A stretch of DNA of 64,000 bases from Diprion similis. Taxonomy: Eukaryota; Arthropoda; Insecta; Hymenoptera; Diprionidae. How positions within the stretch are numbered: position 1 is the first letter of the stretch; each line of letters opens with the position of its first letter. Where the stretch lies: the NCBI RefSeq assembly GCF_021155765.1, contig NC_060107.1:10402501-10466500 (forward strand), read 5' to 3'. The translations under genes and the position numbers were made by a program. Shown here one piece after another: positions 49,401 through 61,069 of this stretch. The notes under the pieces are model-generated. The model was not told where the DNA came from and searched no databases. It saw nothing but the letters and a program-made list of their open reading frames with translations.

Positions 49401-52400
49401 CGCTCTTTAGACTAATTCGACCCCCAGGAACTCAGAAAACACATGAAAAACAGCGTTGGACCAGCAGCAGAGAAATGGCGATAAAAATCTGCAGTTTTTC
49501 GGCTGTAACTTTGCAGGTGTTGCTCGCAGCGCATTGAGACTGCGATCAATCGATTTCTCTCGCAAAATTACGTCGGAATAGTGCCCTACTGAATCAATTG
49601 CAGCACTTTCCAGAGTCGTCGAAATTTTCACCAAAAATGGAAAGGGGTTAGCCTTGGATTTTTTTTTGGCCGAAAAATCTTTTGTCTGGGAATCGATTAG
49701 TATGACGCTTTTTAGACTAATTCGACCTCCAGGAACTCAGAAAACACATCAAAAACAGCGTAGGACCAGCAGCAGAGAAATGGCGATGAAAATCTGCAGT
49801 TTTTTGGCTGTAACTTTGCAGGTGTTGCTCGCAGAGCATTTAGACTGCGATCAATCGATTTCTCTCGCAAAATTACGTCGGAATAGTGTTCTAAAGAATT
49901 AATTGCAGCACTTTCCAGAGTCGTCGAAATTTTCACCAAAAATGGAAAGGGGTTAGCCTTGGATTTTTTTTGGCCGAAAAATCTTTTGTCTGGGAATCGA
50001 TTAGTATGACGCTTTTTAGACTAATTCGACCCCCAGGAACTCAGAAAACACATGAAAAACAGCGTTGGACCAGCAGCAGAGAAATGGCGATAAAAATCTG
50101 CAGTTTTTCGGCTGTAACTTTGCAGGTGTTGCTCGCAGCGCATTGAGACTGCGATCAATCGATTTCTCTCGCAAAATTACGTCGGAATAGTGCCCTACTA
50201 AATCAATTGCAGCACTTTCCAGAGTCGTCGAAATTTTCACCAAAAATGGAAAGGGGTTAGCCTTGGATTTTTTTTGGCCGAAAAATCTTTTGTCTGGGAA
50301 TCGATTAGTATGACGCTTTTTAGACTAATTCGACCTCCAGGAACTCAGAAAACACATCAAAAACAGCGTAGGACCAGCAGCAGAGAAATGGCGATGAAAA
50401 TCTGCAGTTTTTCGGCTGTAACTTTGCAGGTGTTGCTCGCAGAGCATTTAGACTGCGATCAATCGATTTCTCTCGCAAAATTACGTCGGAATAGTGTTCT
50501 AAAGAATTAATTGCAGCACTTTCCAGAGTCGTCGAAATTTTCACCAAAAATGGAAAGGGGTTAGCCTTGGATTTTTTTTGGCCGAAAAATCTTTTGTCTG
50601 GGAATCGATTAGTATGACGCTTTTTAGACTAATTCGACCCCCAGGAACTCAGAAAACACATGAAAAACAGCGTAGGACCAGCAGCAGAGAAATGGCGATG
50701 AAAATCTGCAGTTTTTCGGCTGTAACTTTGCAGGTGTTGCTCGCAGAGCATTTAGACTGCGATCAATCGATTTCTCTCGCAAAATTACGTCGGAATAGTG
50801 TTCTAAAGAATTAATTGCAGCACTTTCCAGAGTCGTCGAAATTTTCACCAAAAATGTAAAGGGGTTAGCCTTGGATTTTTTTTGGCCGAAAAATCTTTTG
50901 TCTGGGAATCGATTAGTATGACGCTTTTTAGACTAATTCGACCTCCAGGAACTCAGAAAACACATCAAAAACAGCGTAGGACCAGCAGCAGAGAAATGGC
51001 GATGAAAATCTGCAGTTTTTCGGCTGTAACTTTGCAGGTGTTGCTCGCAGAGCATTTAGACTGCGATCAATCGATTTCTCTCGCAAAATTACGTCGGAAT
51101 AGTGTTCTAAAGAATTAATTGCAGCACTTTCCAGAGTCGTCGAAATTTTCACCAAAAATGGAAAGGGGTTAGCCTTGGATTTTTTTTGGCCGAAAAATCT
51201 TTTGTCTGGGAATCGATTAGTATGACGCTTTTTAGACTAATTTGACCCCCAGCAACTCAGAAAACACATAAAAAACAGCGTTGGACCAGCAGCAGAGAAA
51301 TGGCGATGAAAATCTGCAGTTTTTCGGCTGTAACTTTGCAGGTGTTGCTCGCAGCGCATTGAGACTGCGATCAATCGATTTCTCTCGCAAAATTACGTCG
51401 GAATAGTGTTCTAAAGAATTAATTGCAGCACTTTCCAGAGTCGTCGAAATTTTCACCAAAAATGGAAAGGGGTTAGCCTTGGATTTTTTTTGGCCGAAAA
51501 ATCTTTTGTCTGGGAATCGATTAGTATGACGCTTTTTAGACTAATTCGACCCCCAGGAACTCAGAAAACACATGAAAAACAGCGTTGGACCAGCAGCAGA
51601 GAAATGGCGATAAAAATCTGCAGTTTTTCGGCTGTAACTTTGCAGGTGTTGCTCGCAGCGCATTGAGACTGCGATCAATCGATTTCTCTCGCAAAATTAC
51701 GTCGGAATAGTGCCCTACTAAATCAATTGCAGCACTTTCCAGAGTCGTCGAAATTTTCACCAAAAATGGAAAGGGGTTAGCCTTGGATTTTTTTTGGCCG
51801 AAAAATCTTTTGTCTGGGAATCGATTAGTATGACGCTTTCTAGACTAATTCGACCTCCAGGAACTCAGAAAACACATCAAAAACAGCGTAGGACCAGCAG
51901 CAGAGAAATGGCGATGAAAATCTGCAGTTTTTCGGCTGTAACTTTGCAGGTGTTGCTCGCAGAGCATTTAGACTGCGATCAATCGATTTCTCTCGCAAAA
52001 TTACGTCGGAATAGTGTTCTAAAGAATTAATTGCAGCACTTTCCAGAGTCGTCGAAATTTTCACCAAAAATGGAAAGGGGTTAGCCTTGGATTTTTTTTG
52101 GCCGAAAAATCTTTTGTCTGGGAATCGATTAGTATGACGCTTTTTAGACTAATTCGACCCCCAGGAACTCAGAAAACACATGAAAAACAGCGTTGGACCA
52201 GCAGCAGAGAAATGGCGATAAAAATCTGCAGTTTTTCGGCTGTAACTTTGCAGGTGTTGCTCGCAGCGCATTGAGACTGCGATCAATCGATTTCTCTCGC
52301 AAAATTACGTCGGAATAGTGCCCTACTAAATCAATTGCAGCACTTTCCAGAGTCGTCGAAATTTTCACCAAAAATGGAAAGGGGTTAGCCTTGGATTTTT

Positions 52401-55400
52401 TTTGGCCGAAAAATCTTTTGTCTGGGAATCGATTAGTATGACGCTTTTTAGACTAATTCGACCTCCAGGAACTCAGAAAACACATCAAAAACAGCGTAGG
52501 ACCGGCAGCAGAGAAATGGCGATGAAAATCTGCAGTTTTTCGGCTGTAACTTTGCAGGTGTTGCTCGCAGAGCATTTAGACTGCGATCAATCGATTTCTC
52601 TCGCAAAATTACGTCGGAATAGTGTTCTAAAGAATTAATTGCAGCACTTTCCAGAGTCGTCGAAATTTTCACCAAAAATGGAAAGGGGTTAGCCTTGGAT
52701 TTTTTTTGGCCGAAAAATCTTTTGTCTGGGAATCGATTAGTATGACGCTTTTTAGACTAATTCGACCCCCAGGAACTCAGAAAACACATGAAAAACAGCG
52801 TTGGACCAGCAGCAGAGAAATGGCGATAAAAATCTGCAGTTTTTCGGCTGTAACTTTGCAGGTGTTGCTCGCAGCGCATTGAGACTGCGATCAATCGATT
52901 TCTCTCGCAAAATTACGTCGGAATAGTGCCCTACTAAATCAATTGCAGCACTTTCCAGAGTCGTCGAAATTTTCACCAAAAATGGAAAGGGGTTAGCCTT
53001 GGATTTTTTTTGGCCGAAAAATCTTTTGTCTGGGAATCGATTAGTATGACGCTTTTTAGACTCATTCGACCTCCAGGAACTCAGAAAACACATCAAAAAC
53101 AGCGTAGGACCAGCAGCAGAGAAATGGCGATGAAAATCTGCAGTTTTTCGGCTGTAACTTTGCAGGTGTTGCTCGCAGAGCATTTAGACTGCGATCAATC
53201 GATTTCTCTCGCAAAATTACGTCGGAATAGTGTTCTAAAGAATTAATTGCAGCACTTTCCAGAGTCGTCGAAATTTTCACCAAAAATGGAAAGGGGTTAG
53301 CCTTGGATTTTTTTTGGCCGAAAAATCTTTTGTCTGGGAATCGATTAGTATGACGCTTTTTAGACTAATTTGACCCCCAGGAACTCAGAAAACACATAAA
53401 AAACAGCGTTGGACCAGCAGCAGAGAAATGGCGATGAAAATCTGCAGTTTTTCGGCTGTAACTTTGCAGGTGTTGCTCGCAGCGCATTGAGACTGCGATC
53501 AATCGATTTCTCTCGCAAAATTACGTCGGAATAGTGCCCTACTAAATCAATTGCAGCACTTTCCAGAGTCGTCGAAATTTTCACCCAAAATGGAAAGGGG
53601 TTAGCCTTGGATTTTTTTTGGCCGAAAAATCTTTTGTCTGGGAATCGATTAGTATGACGCTTTTTAGACTAATTCGACCCCCAGGAACTCAGAAAACACA
53701 TGAAAAACAGCGTAGGACCAGCAGCAGAGAAATGGCGATGAAAATCTGCAGTTTTTCGGCTGTAACTTTGCAGGTGTTGCTCGCAGAGCATTTAGACTGC
53801 GATCAATCGATTTCTCTCGCAAAATTACGTCGGAATAGTGTTCTAAAGAATTAATTGCAGCACTTTCCAGAGTCGTCGAAATTTTCACCAAAAATGGAAA
53901 GGGGTTAGCCTTGGATTTTTTTTGGCCGAAAAATCTTTTGTCTGGGAATCGATTAGTATGACGCTCTTTAGACTAATTCGACCCCCAGGAACTCAGAAAA
54001 CACATGAAAAACAGCGTTGGACCAGCAGCAGAGAAATGGCGATAAAAATCTGCAGTTTTTCGGCTGTAACTTTGCAGGTGTTGCTCGCAGCGCATTGAGA
54101 CTGCGATCAATCGATTTCTCTCGCAAAATTACGTCGGAATAGTGCCCTACTAAATCAATTGCAGCACTTTCCAGAGTCGTCGAAATTTTCACCAAAAATG
54201 GAAAGGGGTTAGCCTTGGATTTTTTTTGGCCGAAAAATCTTTGGTCTGGGAATCGATTAGTATGACGCTTTTTAGACTAATTCGACCTCCAGGAACTCAG
54301 AAAACACATCAAAAACAGCGTAGGACCAGCAGCAGAGAAATGGCGATGAAAATCTGCAGTTTTTCGGCTGTAACTTTGCAGGTGTTGCTCGCAGAGCATT
54401 TAGACTGCGATCAATCGATTTCTCTCGCAAAATTACGTCGGAATAGTGTTCTAAAGAATTAATTGCAGCACTTTCCAGAGTCGTCGAAATTTTCACCAAA
54501 AATGGAAAGGGGTTAGCCTTGGATTTTTTTTGGCCGAAAAATCTTTTGTCTGGGAATCGATTAGTATGACGCTCTTTAGACTAATTCGACCCCCAGGAAC
54601 TCAGAAAACACATGAAAAACAGCGTTGGACCAGCAGCAGAGAAATGGCGATAAAAATCTGCAGTTTTTCGGCTGTAACTTTGCAGGTGTTGCTCGCAGCG
54701 CATTGAGACTGCGATCAATCGATTTCTCTCGCAAAATTACGTCGGAATAGTGCCCTACTAAATCAATTGCAGCACTTTCCAGAGTCGTCGAAATTTTCAC
54801 CAAAAATGGAAAGGGGTTAGCCTTGGATTTTATTTGGCCGAAAAATCTTTTGTCTGGGAATCGATTAGTATGACGCTTTTTAGACTAATTCGACCCCCAG
54901 GAACTCAGAAAACACATGAAAAACAGCGTAGGACCAGCAGCAGAGAAATGGCGATGAAAATCTGCAGTTTTTCGGCTGTAACTTTGCAGGTGTTGCTCGC
55001 AGAGCATTTAGACTGCGATCAATCGATTTCTCTCGCAAAATTACGTCGGAATAGTGTTCTAAAGAATTAATTGCAGCACTTTCCAGAGTCGTCGAAATTT
55101 TCACCAAAAATGGAAAGGGGTTAGCCTTGGATTTTTTTTGGCCGAAAAATCTTTTGTCTGGGAATCGATTAGTATGACGCTTTTTAGACTAATTTGACCC
55201 CCAGGAACTCAGAAAACACATAAAAAACAGCGTTGGACCAGCAGCAGAGAAATGGCGATGAAAATCTGCAGTTTTTCGGCTGTAACTTTGCAGGTGTTGC
55301 TCGCAGCGCATTGAGACTGCGATCAATCGATTTCTCTCGCAAAATTACGTCGGAATAGTGCCCTACTAAATCAATTGCAGCACTTTCCAGAGTCGTCAAA

Positions 55401-57300
55401 ATTTTCACCAAAAATGGAAAGGGGTTAGCCTTGGATTTTTTTTGGCCGAAAAATCTTTTGTCTGGGAATCGATTAGTATGACGCTTTTTAGACTAATTCG
55501 ACCCCTAGGAACTCAGAAAACACATGAAAAACAGCGTAGGACCAGCAGCAGAGAAATGGCGATGAAAATCTGCAGTTTTTCGGCTGTAACTTTGCAGGTG
55601 TTGCTCGCAGAGCATTTAGACTGCGATCAATCGATTTCTCTCGCAAAATTACGTCGGAATAGTGTTCTAAAGAATTAATTGCAGCACTTTCCAGAGTCGT
55701 CGAAATTTTCACCAAAAATGGAAAGGGGTTAGCCTTGGATTTTTTTTGGCCGAAAAATCTTTTGTCTGGGAATCGATTAGTATGACGCTTTTTAGACTAA
55801 TTCGACCTCCAGGAACTCAGAAAACACATCAAAAACAGCGTAGGACCAGCAGCAGAGAAATGGCGATGAAAATCTGCAGTTTTTCGGCTGTAACTTTGCA
55901 GGTGTTGCTCGCAGAGCATTTAGACTGCCATCAATCGATTTCTCTCGCAAAATTACGTCGGAATAGTGTTCTAAAGAATTAATTGCAGCACTTTCCAGAG
56001 TCGTCGAAATTTTCACCAAAAATGGAAAGGGGTTAGCCTTGGATTTTTTTTGGCCGAAAAATCTTTTGTCTGGGAATCGATTAGTATGACGCTTTTTAGA
56101 CTAATTCGACCCCCAGGAACTCAGAAAACACATGAAAAACAGCGTAGGACCAGCAGCAGAGAAATGGCGATGAAAATCTGCAGTTTTTCGGCTGTAACTT
56201 TGCAGGTGTTGCTCGCAGAGCATTTAGACTGCGATCAATCGATTTCTCTCGCAAAATTACGTCGGAATAGTGTTCTAAAGAATTAATTGCAGCACTTTCC
56301 AGAGTCGTCGAAATTTTCACCAAAAATGGAAAGGGGTTAGCCTTGGATTTTTTTTGGCCGAAAAATCTTTTGTCTGGGAATCGATTAGTATGACGCTTTT
56401 TAGACTAATTTGACCCCCAGGAACTCAGAAAACACATGAAAAACAGCGTTGGACCAGCAGCAGAGAAATGGCGATGAAAATCTGCAGTTTTCCGGCTGTA
56501 ACTTTGCAGGTGTTGCTCGCAGCGCATTGAGACTGCGATCAATCGCTTTCTCTCGCAAAATTACGTCGGAATAGTGCCCTACTAAATCAATTGCAGCACT
56601 TTCCAGAGTCGTCGAAATTTTCACCAAAAATGGAAAGGGGTTAGCCTTGGATTTTTTTTGGCCGAAAAATCTTTTGTCTGGGAATCGATTAGTATGACGC
56701 TTTTTAGACTAATTCGACCCCCAGGAACTCAGAAAACACATGAAAAACAGCGTTGGACCAGCAGCAGAGAAATGGCGATGAAAATCTGCAGTTTTTCGGC
56801 TGTAACTTTGCAGGTGTTGCTCGCAGCGCATTGAGACTGCGATCAATCGATTTCTCTCGCAAAATTACGTCGGAATAGTGCCCTACGAAATCAATTGCAG
56901 CACTTCCCAGAGTCGTCGAAATTTTCACCAAAAATGGAAAGGGGTTAGCCTTGGATTTTTTTTGGCCGAAAAATCTTTTGTCTGGGAATCGATTGGTATG
57001 ACGCTTTTTAGACTAATTCGACCCCCAGGAACTCAGAAAACACATGAAAAACAGCGTAGGACCAGCAGCAGAGAAATGGCGATGAAAATCTGCAGTTTTT
57101 CGGCTGTAACTTTGCAGGTGTTGCTCGCAGCGCATTTAGACTGCGATCAATCGATTTCTCTCGCAAAATTACGTCGGAATAGTGTTCTAAAGAATTAATT
57201 GCAGCACTTTCCAGAGTCGTCGAAATTTTCACCAAAAATGGAAAGGGGTTAGCCTTGGATTTTTTTTGGCCGACAAATCTTTTGTCTGGGAATCGATTAG
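37490..57300. repeat. main satellite block, dimeric A/B organisation
   Basis: Four subtypes can be told apart: A1 (CATGAAAAACAGCGTAGG), A2 (GACCTCCAGG with CATCAAAAACAGCGTAGG), B1 (CATGAAAAACAGCGTTGG with GGCGATAAAAATC) and B2 (TTTGACCCCC with CATAAAAAACAGCGTTGG). A and B alternate over long stretches. Rare markers identify repeated blocks: GGACCGGCAGCAG at about 42162, 47331 and 52500, spaced about 5169 bp (17 monomers plus 1 bp); GGATTTTATTTGG at about 45402 and 54828; TTTCTAGACTAATTC at about 39373 and 51839. Confidence 0.85.
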
Positions 57301-58245
57301 TATGACGCTTTTTAGACTAACTTGACCCCCAGGAACTCAAAAAACACATGAAAAATAGCGTGGGACCAACAGCAGAGAAATGACGATGAAAATCTGCAGT
57401 TTTTTGGCTGTAACTTTGCAGGCGTTGCTCGCAGCGTATTCAGACTGCGCTTAATCGATTTCTCTCGCAAAATTACGTCGAAATAGTGCCCTACGAAATC
57501 AATTGCAGCACTTTCCAAAGTCGTCGAAATTTTCGCCAAAAATCCAAAGGGGTTAGCCTTACTTTTTTGGTCATTTCCGGAACCGAAAAATTTTCGTCTC
57601 GGAATGGATTTATATGACCCTTTCCAGACTAATTTGACCCCCAGGAACTCAAAAAACACATGAAAAATAGCGTGGGACCAACAGCAGAGAAATGACGATG
57701 AAAATCTGCAGTTTTTTGGCTGTTACTCCGCAGGCGTTGCTCGCAGCGTATTGGGACTGCGCCTAATCGATTTCTCGCGCAAAATTTCGTCGGAATAGTG
57801 CCTCACGAAAACAATTGCAGCACTTTCCAAAGTCGTCGAAATTTTTGTCAAAAATCCAAAGGGGTTAGCCTTACTTTTTTGGTCATTTTCGGAACCGAAA
57901 ATTTTCCGACTCGGAATCGTTTCGTATGATCCTTTCTAGACTAATTCGACCCCCAGGAACTAAAAAAACACATGAAAAATAGCGTGGGAACAACAGCAGA
58001 GAAATGACGATGAAAATCTGCAGTTTTTTGGCTGTAACTTTGCAGGCGTTGCTCGCAGCCTATTGGGACTGCGCTTAATCGATTTCTCTCGCAAAATTAC
58101 GTCGGAATAGTGCCTTACGAAATCAATTGCAGCACTTTCCAAAGTCGTCGAAATTTTCGCCAAAAATCCAAAGGGGTCATTCTTAGTGTTCTCGGGGTCA
58201 AAAATCGTTTGCCCCGAATCCTTTATATAATTGGACTCCGAGAAC
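57300..58245. repeat. degenerate right edge of the satellite
   Basis: Three diverged units with AAAAAACACATGAAAAATAG, GGGACCAACAGCAG or GGGAACAACAGCAG, and GTCATTTCCGGAACCGAAAA in place of the core GGCCGAAAAATCTTTTGTC region. The last unit fades out after AAAGGGGTCATTCTTAG near 58195. Confidence 0.85.
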
Positions 58246-59520
58246 AAGAAGACTCTAAAACTTACGTCGTATAGACAGCAGAGTAGCCACGAAGGAAATC
58301 GCTTGTCTTTATGCTGCATCTGCTGATATGTGCCCGCAGCTGAAAATCCAAAGCCCTGCTTTTTCGCACAAAAATTCTCGTCCCTCATTTCTCACGTACG
58401 GAATGAATGGTCGGAAAAAATTTGTATCAATGGGAAAGCTGGATTTAGTCGATATAAATGATCCATTTTCGACACTAGAACTATGGACATAAAACGTAAG
58501 ACGAAGTAGGTTATATGTATATGTATAGTTGTAAATTCTGGACATATAGACTAGCTTCGCCCAAAATAGGTTGCGGACTAGATCAACTCGAAGGGAATAT
58601 AGTCAAAGCTCTTATAAAGAGAGCGTCGTCTAGTAAATTTAAAACCGATGTTTACGATTCATTGTCAGTTAAATCGAAAAACAATGTTTAACCATACACC
58701 ACCCACTTGAAGGAAAGCCAAGATAACCCTTGCGACAAAACTAGACAAAGATAAGGGTACTTGTCAAACTTGGTCAGTGGTCCGAGCTGAAACACGAATG
58801 GGGACTGGAATACTACGATACGCCAAGTGCAAATACTATGAAAAACTGTGTACATGACCTAAGGTCAAGAAATCATGAAAGGGAAACCTAATTCGACAGG
58901 GATTGGATTATGTTGCACGGAAAATAAACTGTGGAATTAAAAATATGTAGGGATGCATTGTTATAATGAAAATCTTATAATTAATTTAACATAAATATTA
59001 TCCATAAACTTTATTTTTCAACTTATTTCATGAAAATTCCAAGAATAATAAAAACAACAACAACAACAACAACAATAATAATAATACCAATAATAATAAT
59101 AATGTGCGTGCGTGCGTGTGTGTGTCAATTGCTATACTAAAAACTTACCACTATTTTAACCTAAAGATTATGCATCAAAATCTATGAAATAATAGAAATA
59201 ATAAATCAGAAATATATAATTATAATAAAACTTACTGTTACTATAAAACTAACATTAAACCGATAATCCACCTGATAAATCAAACCTAAAAATTAATTGC
59301 ACCCGGTTCTCACTAAAAAGAAGGAATAAGAAAATCACACCTTTACCCATTCTCCTCGACGTTTCTTTTGAAAATTTAACCATTCTTAATTATCACACTC
59401 ACATTCACCACCCCTGGCAATTAAGCCTCTGTCGCAAGACCTTCATGTACGTCCCAAGTTGGCCTTGACATTGCTCACATTTTTTCGTCAAAACCTAGAA
59501 ATTAAAATGAAATTGCAGTC
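58246..59520. other. no gene seen; AT-rich with microsatellites
   Basis: Right flank of the satellite. Contains the compound microsatellite listed next. Nothing else is supported. Confidence 0.5.
59052..59127. repeat. compound microsatellite
   Basis: Successive runs of (AAC)n, (AAT)n, (GTGC)n and (GT)n within about 75 bp. Confidence 0.85.
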
Positions 59521-59527
59521 ATGAAAG

Positions 59528-60004
59528 TTAATGCATCTCCTTCACCCCTCCCTTCCTCAAAACAGAAATTAACTCACTGCTACCAGAGGTGCCCGGTACC
59601 AATTGCATGAGTGGAATCATGGGAAAGAAATCCTCCCACCGCGAAAGCATCGCGAAGTGCACTTTCCTTCGCTTCCAACGAATCCTCTGGCGGAAAGTCT
59701 CAAACCCGAACGATCTCCAGTATTTGCGGCATAGTAGGCGGTGAGAAAATGTCCAAGAAGCCTGAATAAACCACAAGAAATAGAATATAAAAATAAGGAA
59801 CTCTGAAAACACATCTTGACATCGAAAATTTTGGAAGGTAGAAAAATTTTTTGAGACTAACTTTCTTGATAAACTGATCACGCAAGGTCTCGAACGAAAC
59901 TGAAGGATGCAGCGGTTCCCCGGGGCACGAAGCTCATATTCATTAACTGCAAATCTCGGTTTATAAGGCCCATAAATTAAGCACCGATAACTAAGGACAC
60001 ACAC
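59528..60004 (-). pseudogene. unidentified coding-like segment, two exons
   Basis: On the minus strand a frame runs ELRAPGNRCILQFRSRPCV and later RWEDFFPMIPLMQLVPGTSG to a TAA. An alternative frame in the same DNA reads PLHPSVSFETLRDQFIKK, then a GTTAGT donor, an intron, the acceptor TTTATTCAG, and SLEAKESALRDAFAVGGFLS after one stop. The second reading is more protein-like but broken. No family recognised. Confidence 0.3.
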
Positions 60005-60221
60005 CTATGCGTGGTCTAGTAAAGTAAATAATCCTGTTCATCTTACTTTTTAATAGTAACCCATCTAATTAAACAATCTCTTTTGCGAAACTTGACCTCC
60101 ACGATAGTTACAAAAGAACTTATTTCCCATTCCATGCAATAAAAAGTTGATTATCTACAGGAAGCATAATCTAAAAATTGTAATAAATTCTCGAGTTACA
60201 TACCAATTTAAATAAATCAAC

Positions 60222-60474
60222 CACAGCTCTCAGTCGCCACGGGCTCCGTAATGAACGAGAGGTTTACCATCCTCTCACGGCAAGGTCGTATTCACCATTA
60301 CCAAAACCACCGTTGGTTGAGGAACCCTTTTCTGTGGTTGAAAGAGAGTTCATTAGCAGAGTGGTGGACATCCTTCAAGGCATATTGCTGGAGCATTTCA
60401 ACATCCGGCGCAAGGCCATCCCAGTACCGACTATCAACGAGGTGTCCGAGCCTCTGCTGATCACCATCAATTAA
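60222..60474 (+). pseudogene. unidentified coding-like exon
   Basis: After the acceptor AATCAACCACAG a + strand frame stays open for about 83 codons: LSRHGLRNEREVYHPLTARS, PKPPLVEEPFSVVEREFISR, VVDILQGILLEHFNIRRK and VPTINEVSEPLLITIN before TAA. No start codon, so this would be a last exon. Composition is convincing but the protein is not recognised. It lies just upstream of the pogo-like remnant on the same strand and could be unrelated to it. Confidence 0.45.
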
Positions 60475-60609
60475 CGTAGACAGACCGTCATAATTACCTT
60501 TAGTAAATTCATTTTTATACGTCACCGTCGGCGATTTACCTTAACTGAACTGACTCGAATTTAAACCATTCAGAATGGTCCCCTGATATGTATTGGGGCA
60601 GGGAACAAG
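60475..60609. other. no feature
   Basis: Short spacer between the exon above and the transposase remnant. Confidence 0.4.
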
Positions 60610-61069
60610 TCTGGATGTATGTTCCTGTTATACATGAATCATTTTGTAAAATTTGTAAAACCGACGCTATCTAAGCCTGTTGTATTATTTTTCGACAATC
60701 ACGGGTCTCATATTGATATCGAAGTTGTTGACAAAGCAAAGAATAATGCTGTCGTTTCCGATACACTGCAGCCACCGTTTTCGGCCTCTAGACGTTGGTG
60801 TGTATGGTCCTTTCAAACACTACTGTGCCCAAGACAATTGGCTGAGTAATATCCCTGAGAAGACGATGTCCATTTACGAAATTGCAGCAATTGTAAAGTA
60901 TTCTTGGTCTTTAACGTCGATACCGGCCAATACACAGAACAGTCTCCAAAAAACTAGTATCTCTCCATTCAATCCAGAGATATTCCAAGACTCAGATTAT
61001 GCACCGTCATATGTCACTGACCGTATTTTCACTGATTGTCAAGATCAAGAAGCCAGTGTTATGGGCTGA
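60610..61069 (+). pseudogene. pogo/Tigger-like transposase, catalytic-domain remnant
   Basis: DDE transposase of the pogo/Tigger (DDE_1) type. The first frame reads NHFVKFVKPTLSKPVVLFF and DNHGSHIDIEVVDKAKNN, which contains the second catalytic aspartate in LFFDNHGSH. A one-base frameshift near 60755 moves to a second frame with HCSHRFRPLDVGVYGPFK, the conserved P-HCSH--QPLDVGVFGPFK block, then SISPFNPEIF and YAPSYVTDR, a typical end of the domain. The N-terminal DNA-binding helix-turn-helix and the first catalytic aspartate are absent. CENP-B and other domesticated proteins come from this transposase family, but this copy is broken. Confidence 0.85.

Larger units (their letters stand above)
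31440..58245. repeat. satellite array, 304-bp monomer, about 88 copies
   Basis: A continuous head-to-tail array. Corresponding sites recur every 304 bp across the core, with occasional 303- or 305-bp steps caused by length change of the T-run before GGCCGAAAAATC. Landmarks of a monomer in order: TTCGACCCCCAGGAACTCAG, GGACCAGCAGCAGAGAAATG, CTGCAGTTTTTCGGCTGTAA, GCAGGTGTTGCTCGCAG, GACTGCGATCAATCGATTTC, TTACGTCGGAATAGTG, GCAGCACTTTCCAGAGTCGT and GGGGTTAGCCTTGG. Two monomer classes exist: A (GAGCATTTAGACTG or GCGCATTTAGACTG with TGTTCTAAAGAATTAATTG) and B (GCGCATTGAGACTG with TGCCCTACNAAATCAATTG). In the core they mostly alternate. No transposon interrupts the array. Short open frames recur in every monomer on both strands, but 304 is not a multiple of three and they are not genes. 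Confidence 0.97.

Noticed and set aside
31578..57659. Recurring 75-residue (-) and 78- to 106-residue (+) open frames in nearly every satellite monomer, including a 143-residue fusion at 52752-53183
   Set aside because: They follow the monomer period, occur on both strands of the same DNA, and change frame between monomers because 304 is not divisible by three. They show no selection-like pattern at codon third positions by eye. Conservation is explained by array homogenisation.
31440..58245. CRISPR array
   Set aside because: Units are 304 bp with no spacer/repeat alternation, and the context is eukaryotic.
31440..58245. CENP-B box in the satellite monomer
   Set aside because: No sequence close to the CENP-B box core was seen in the monomer consensus.
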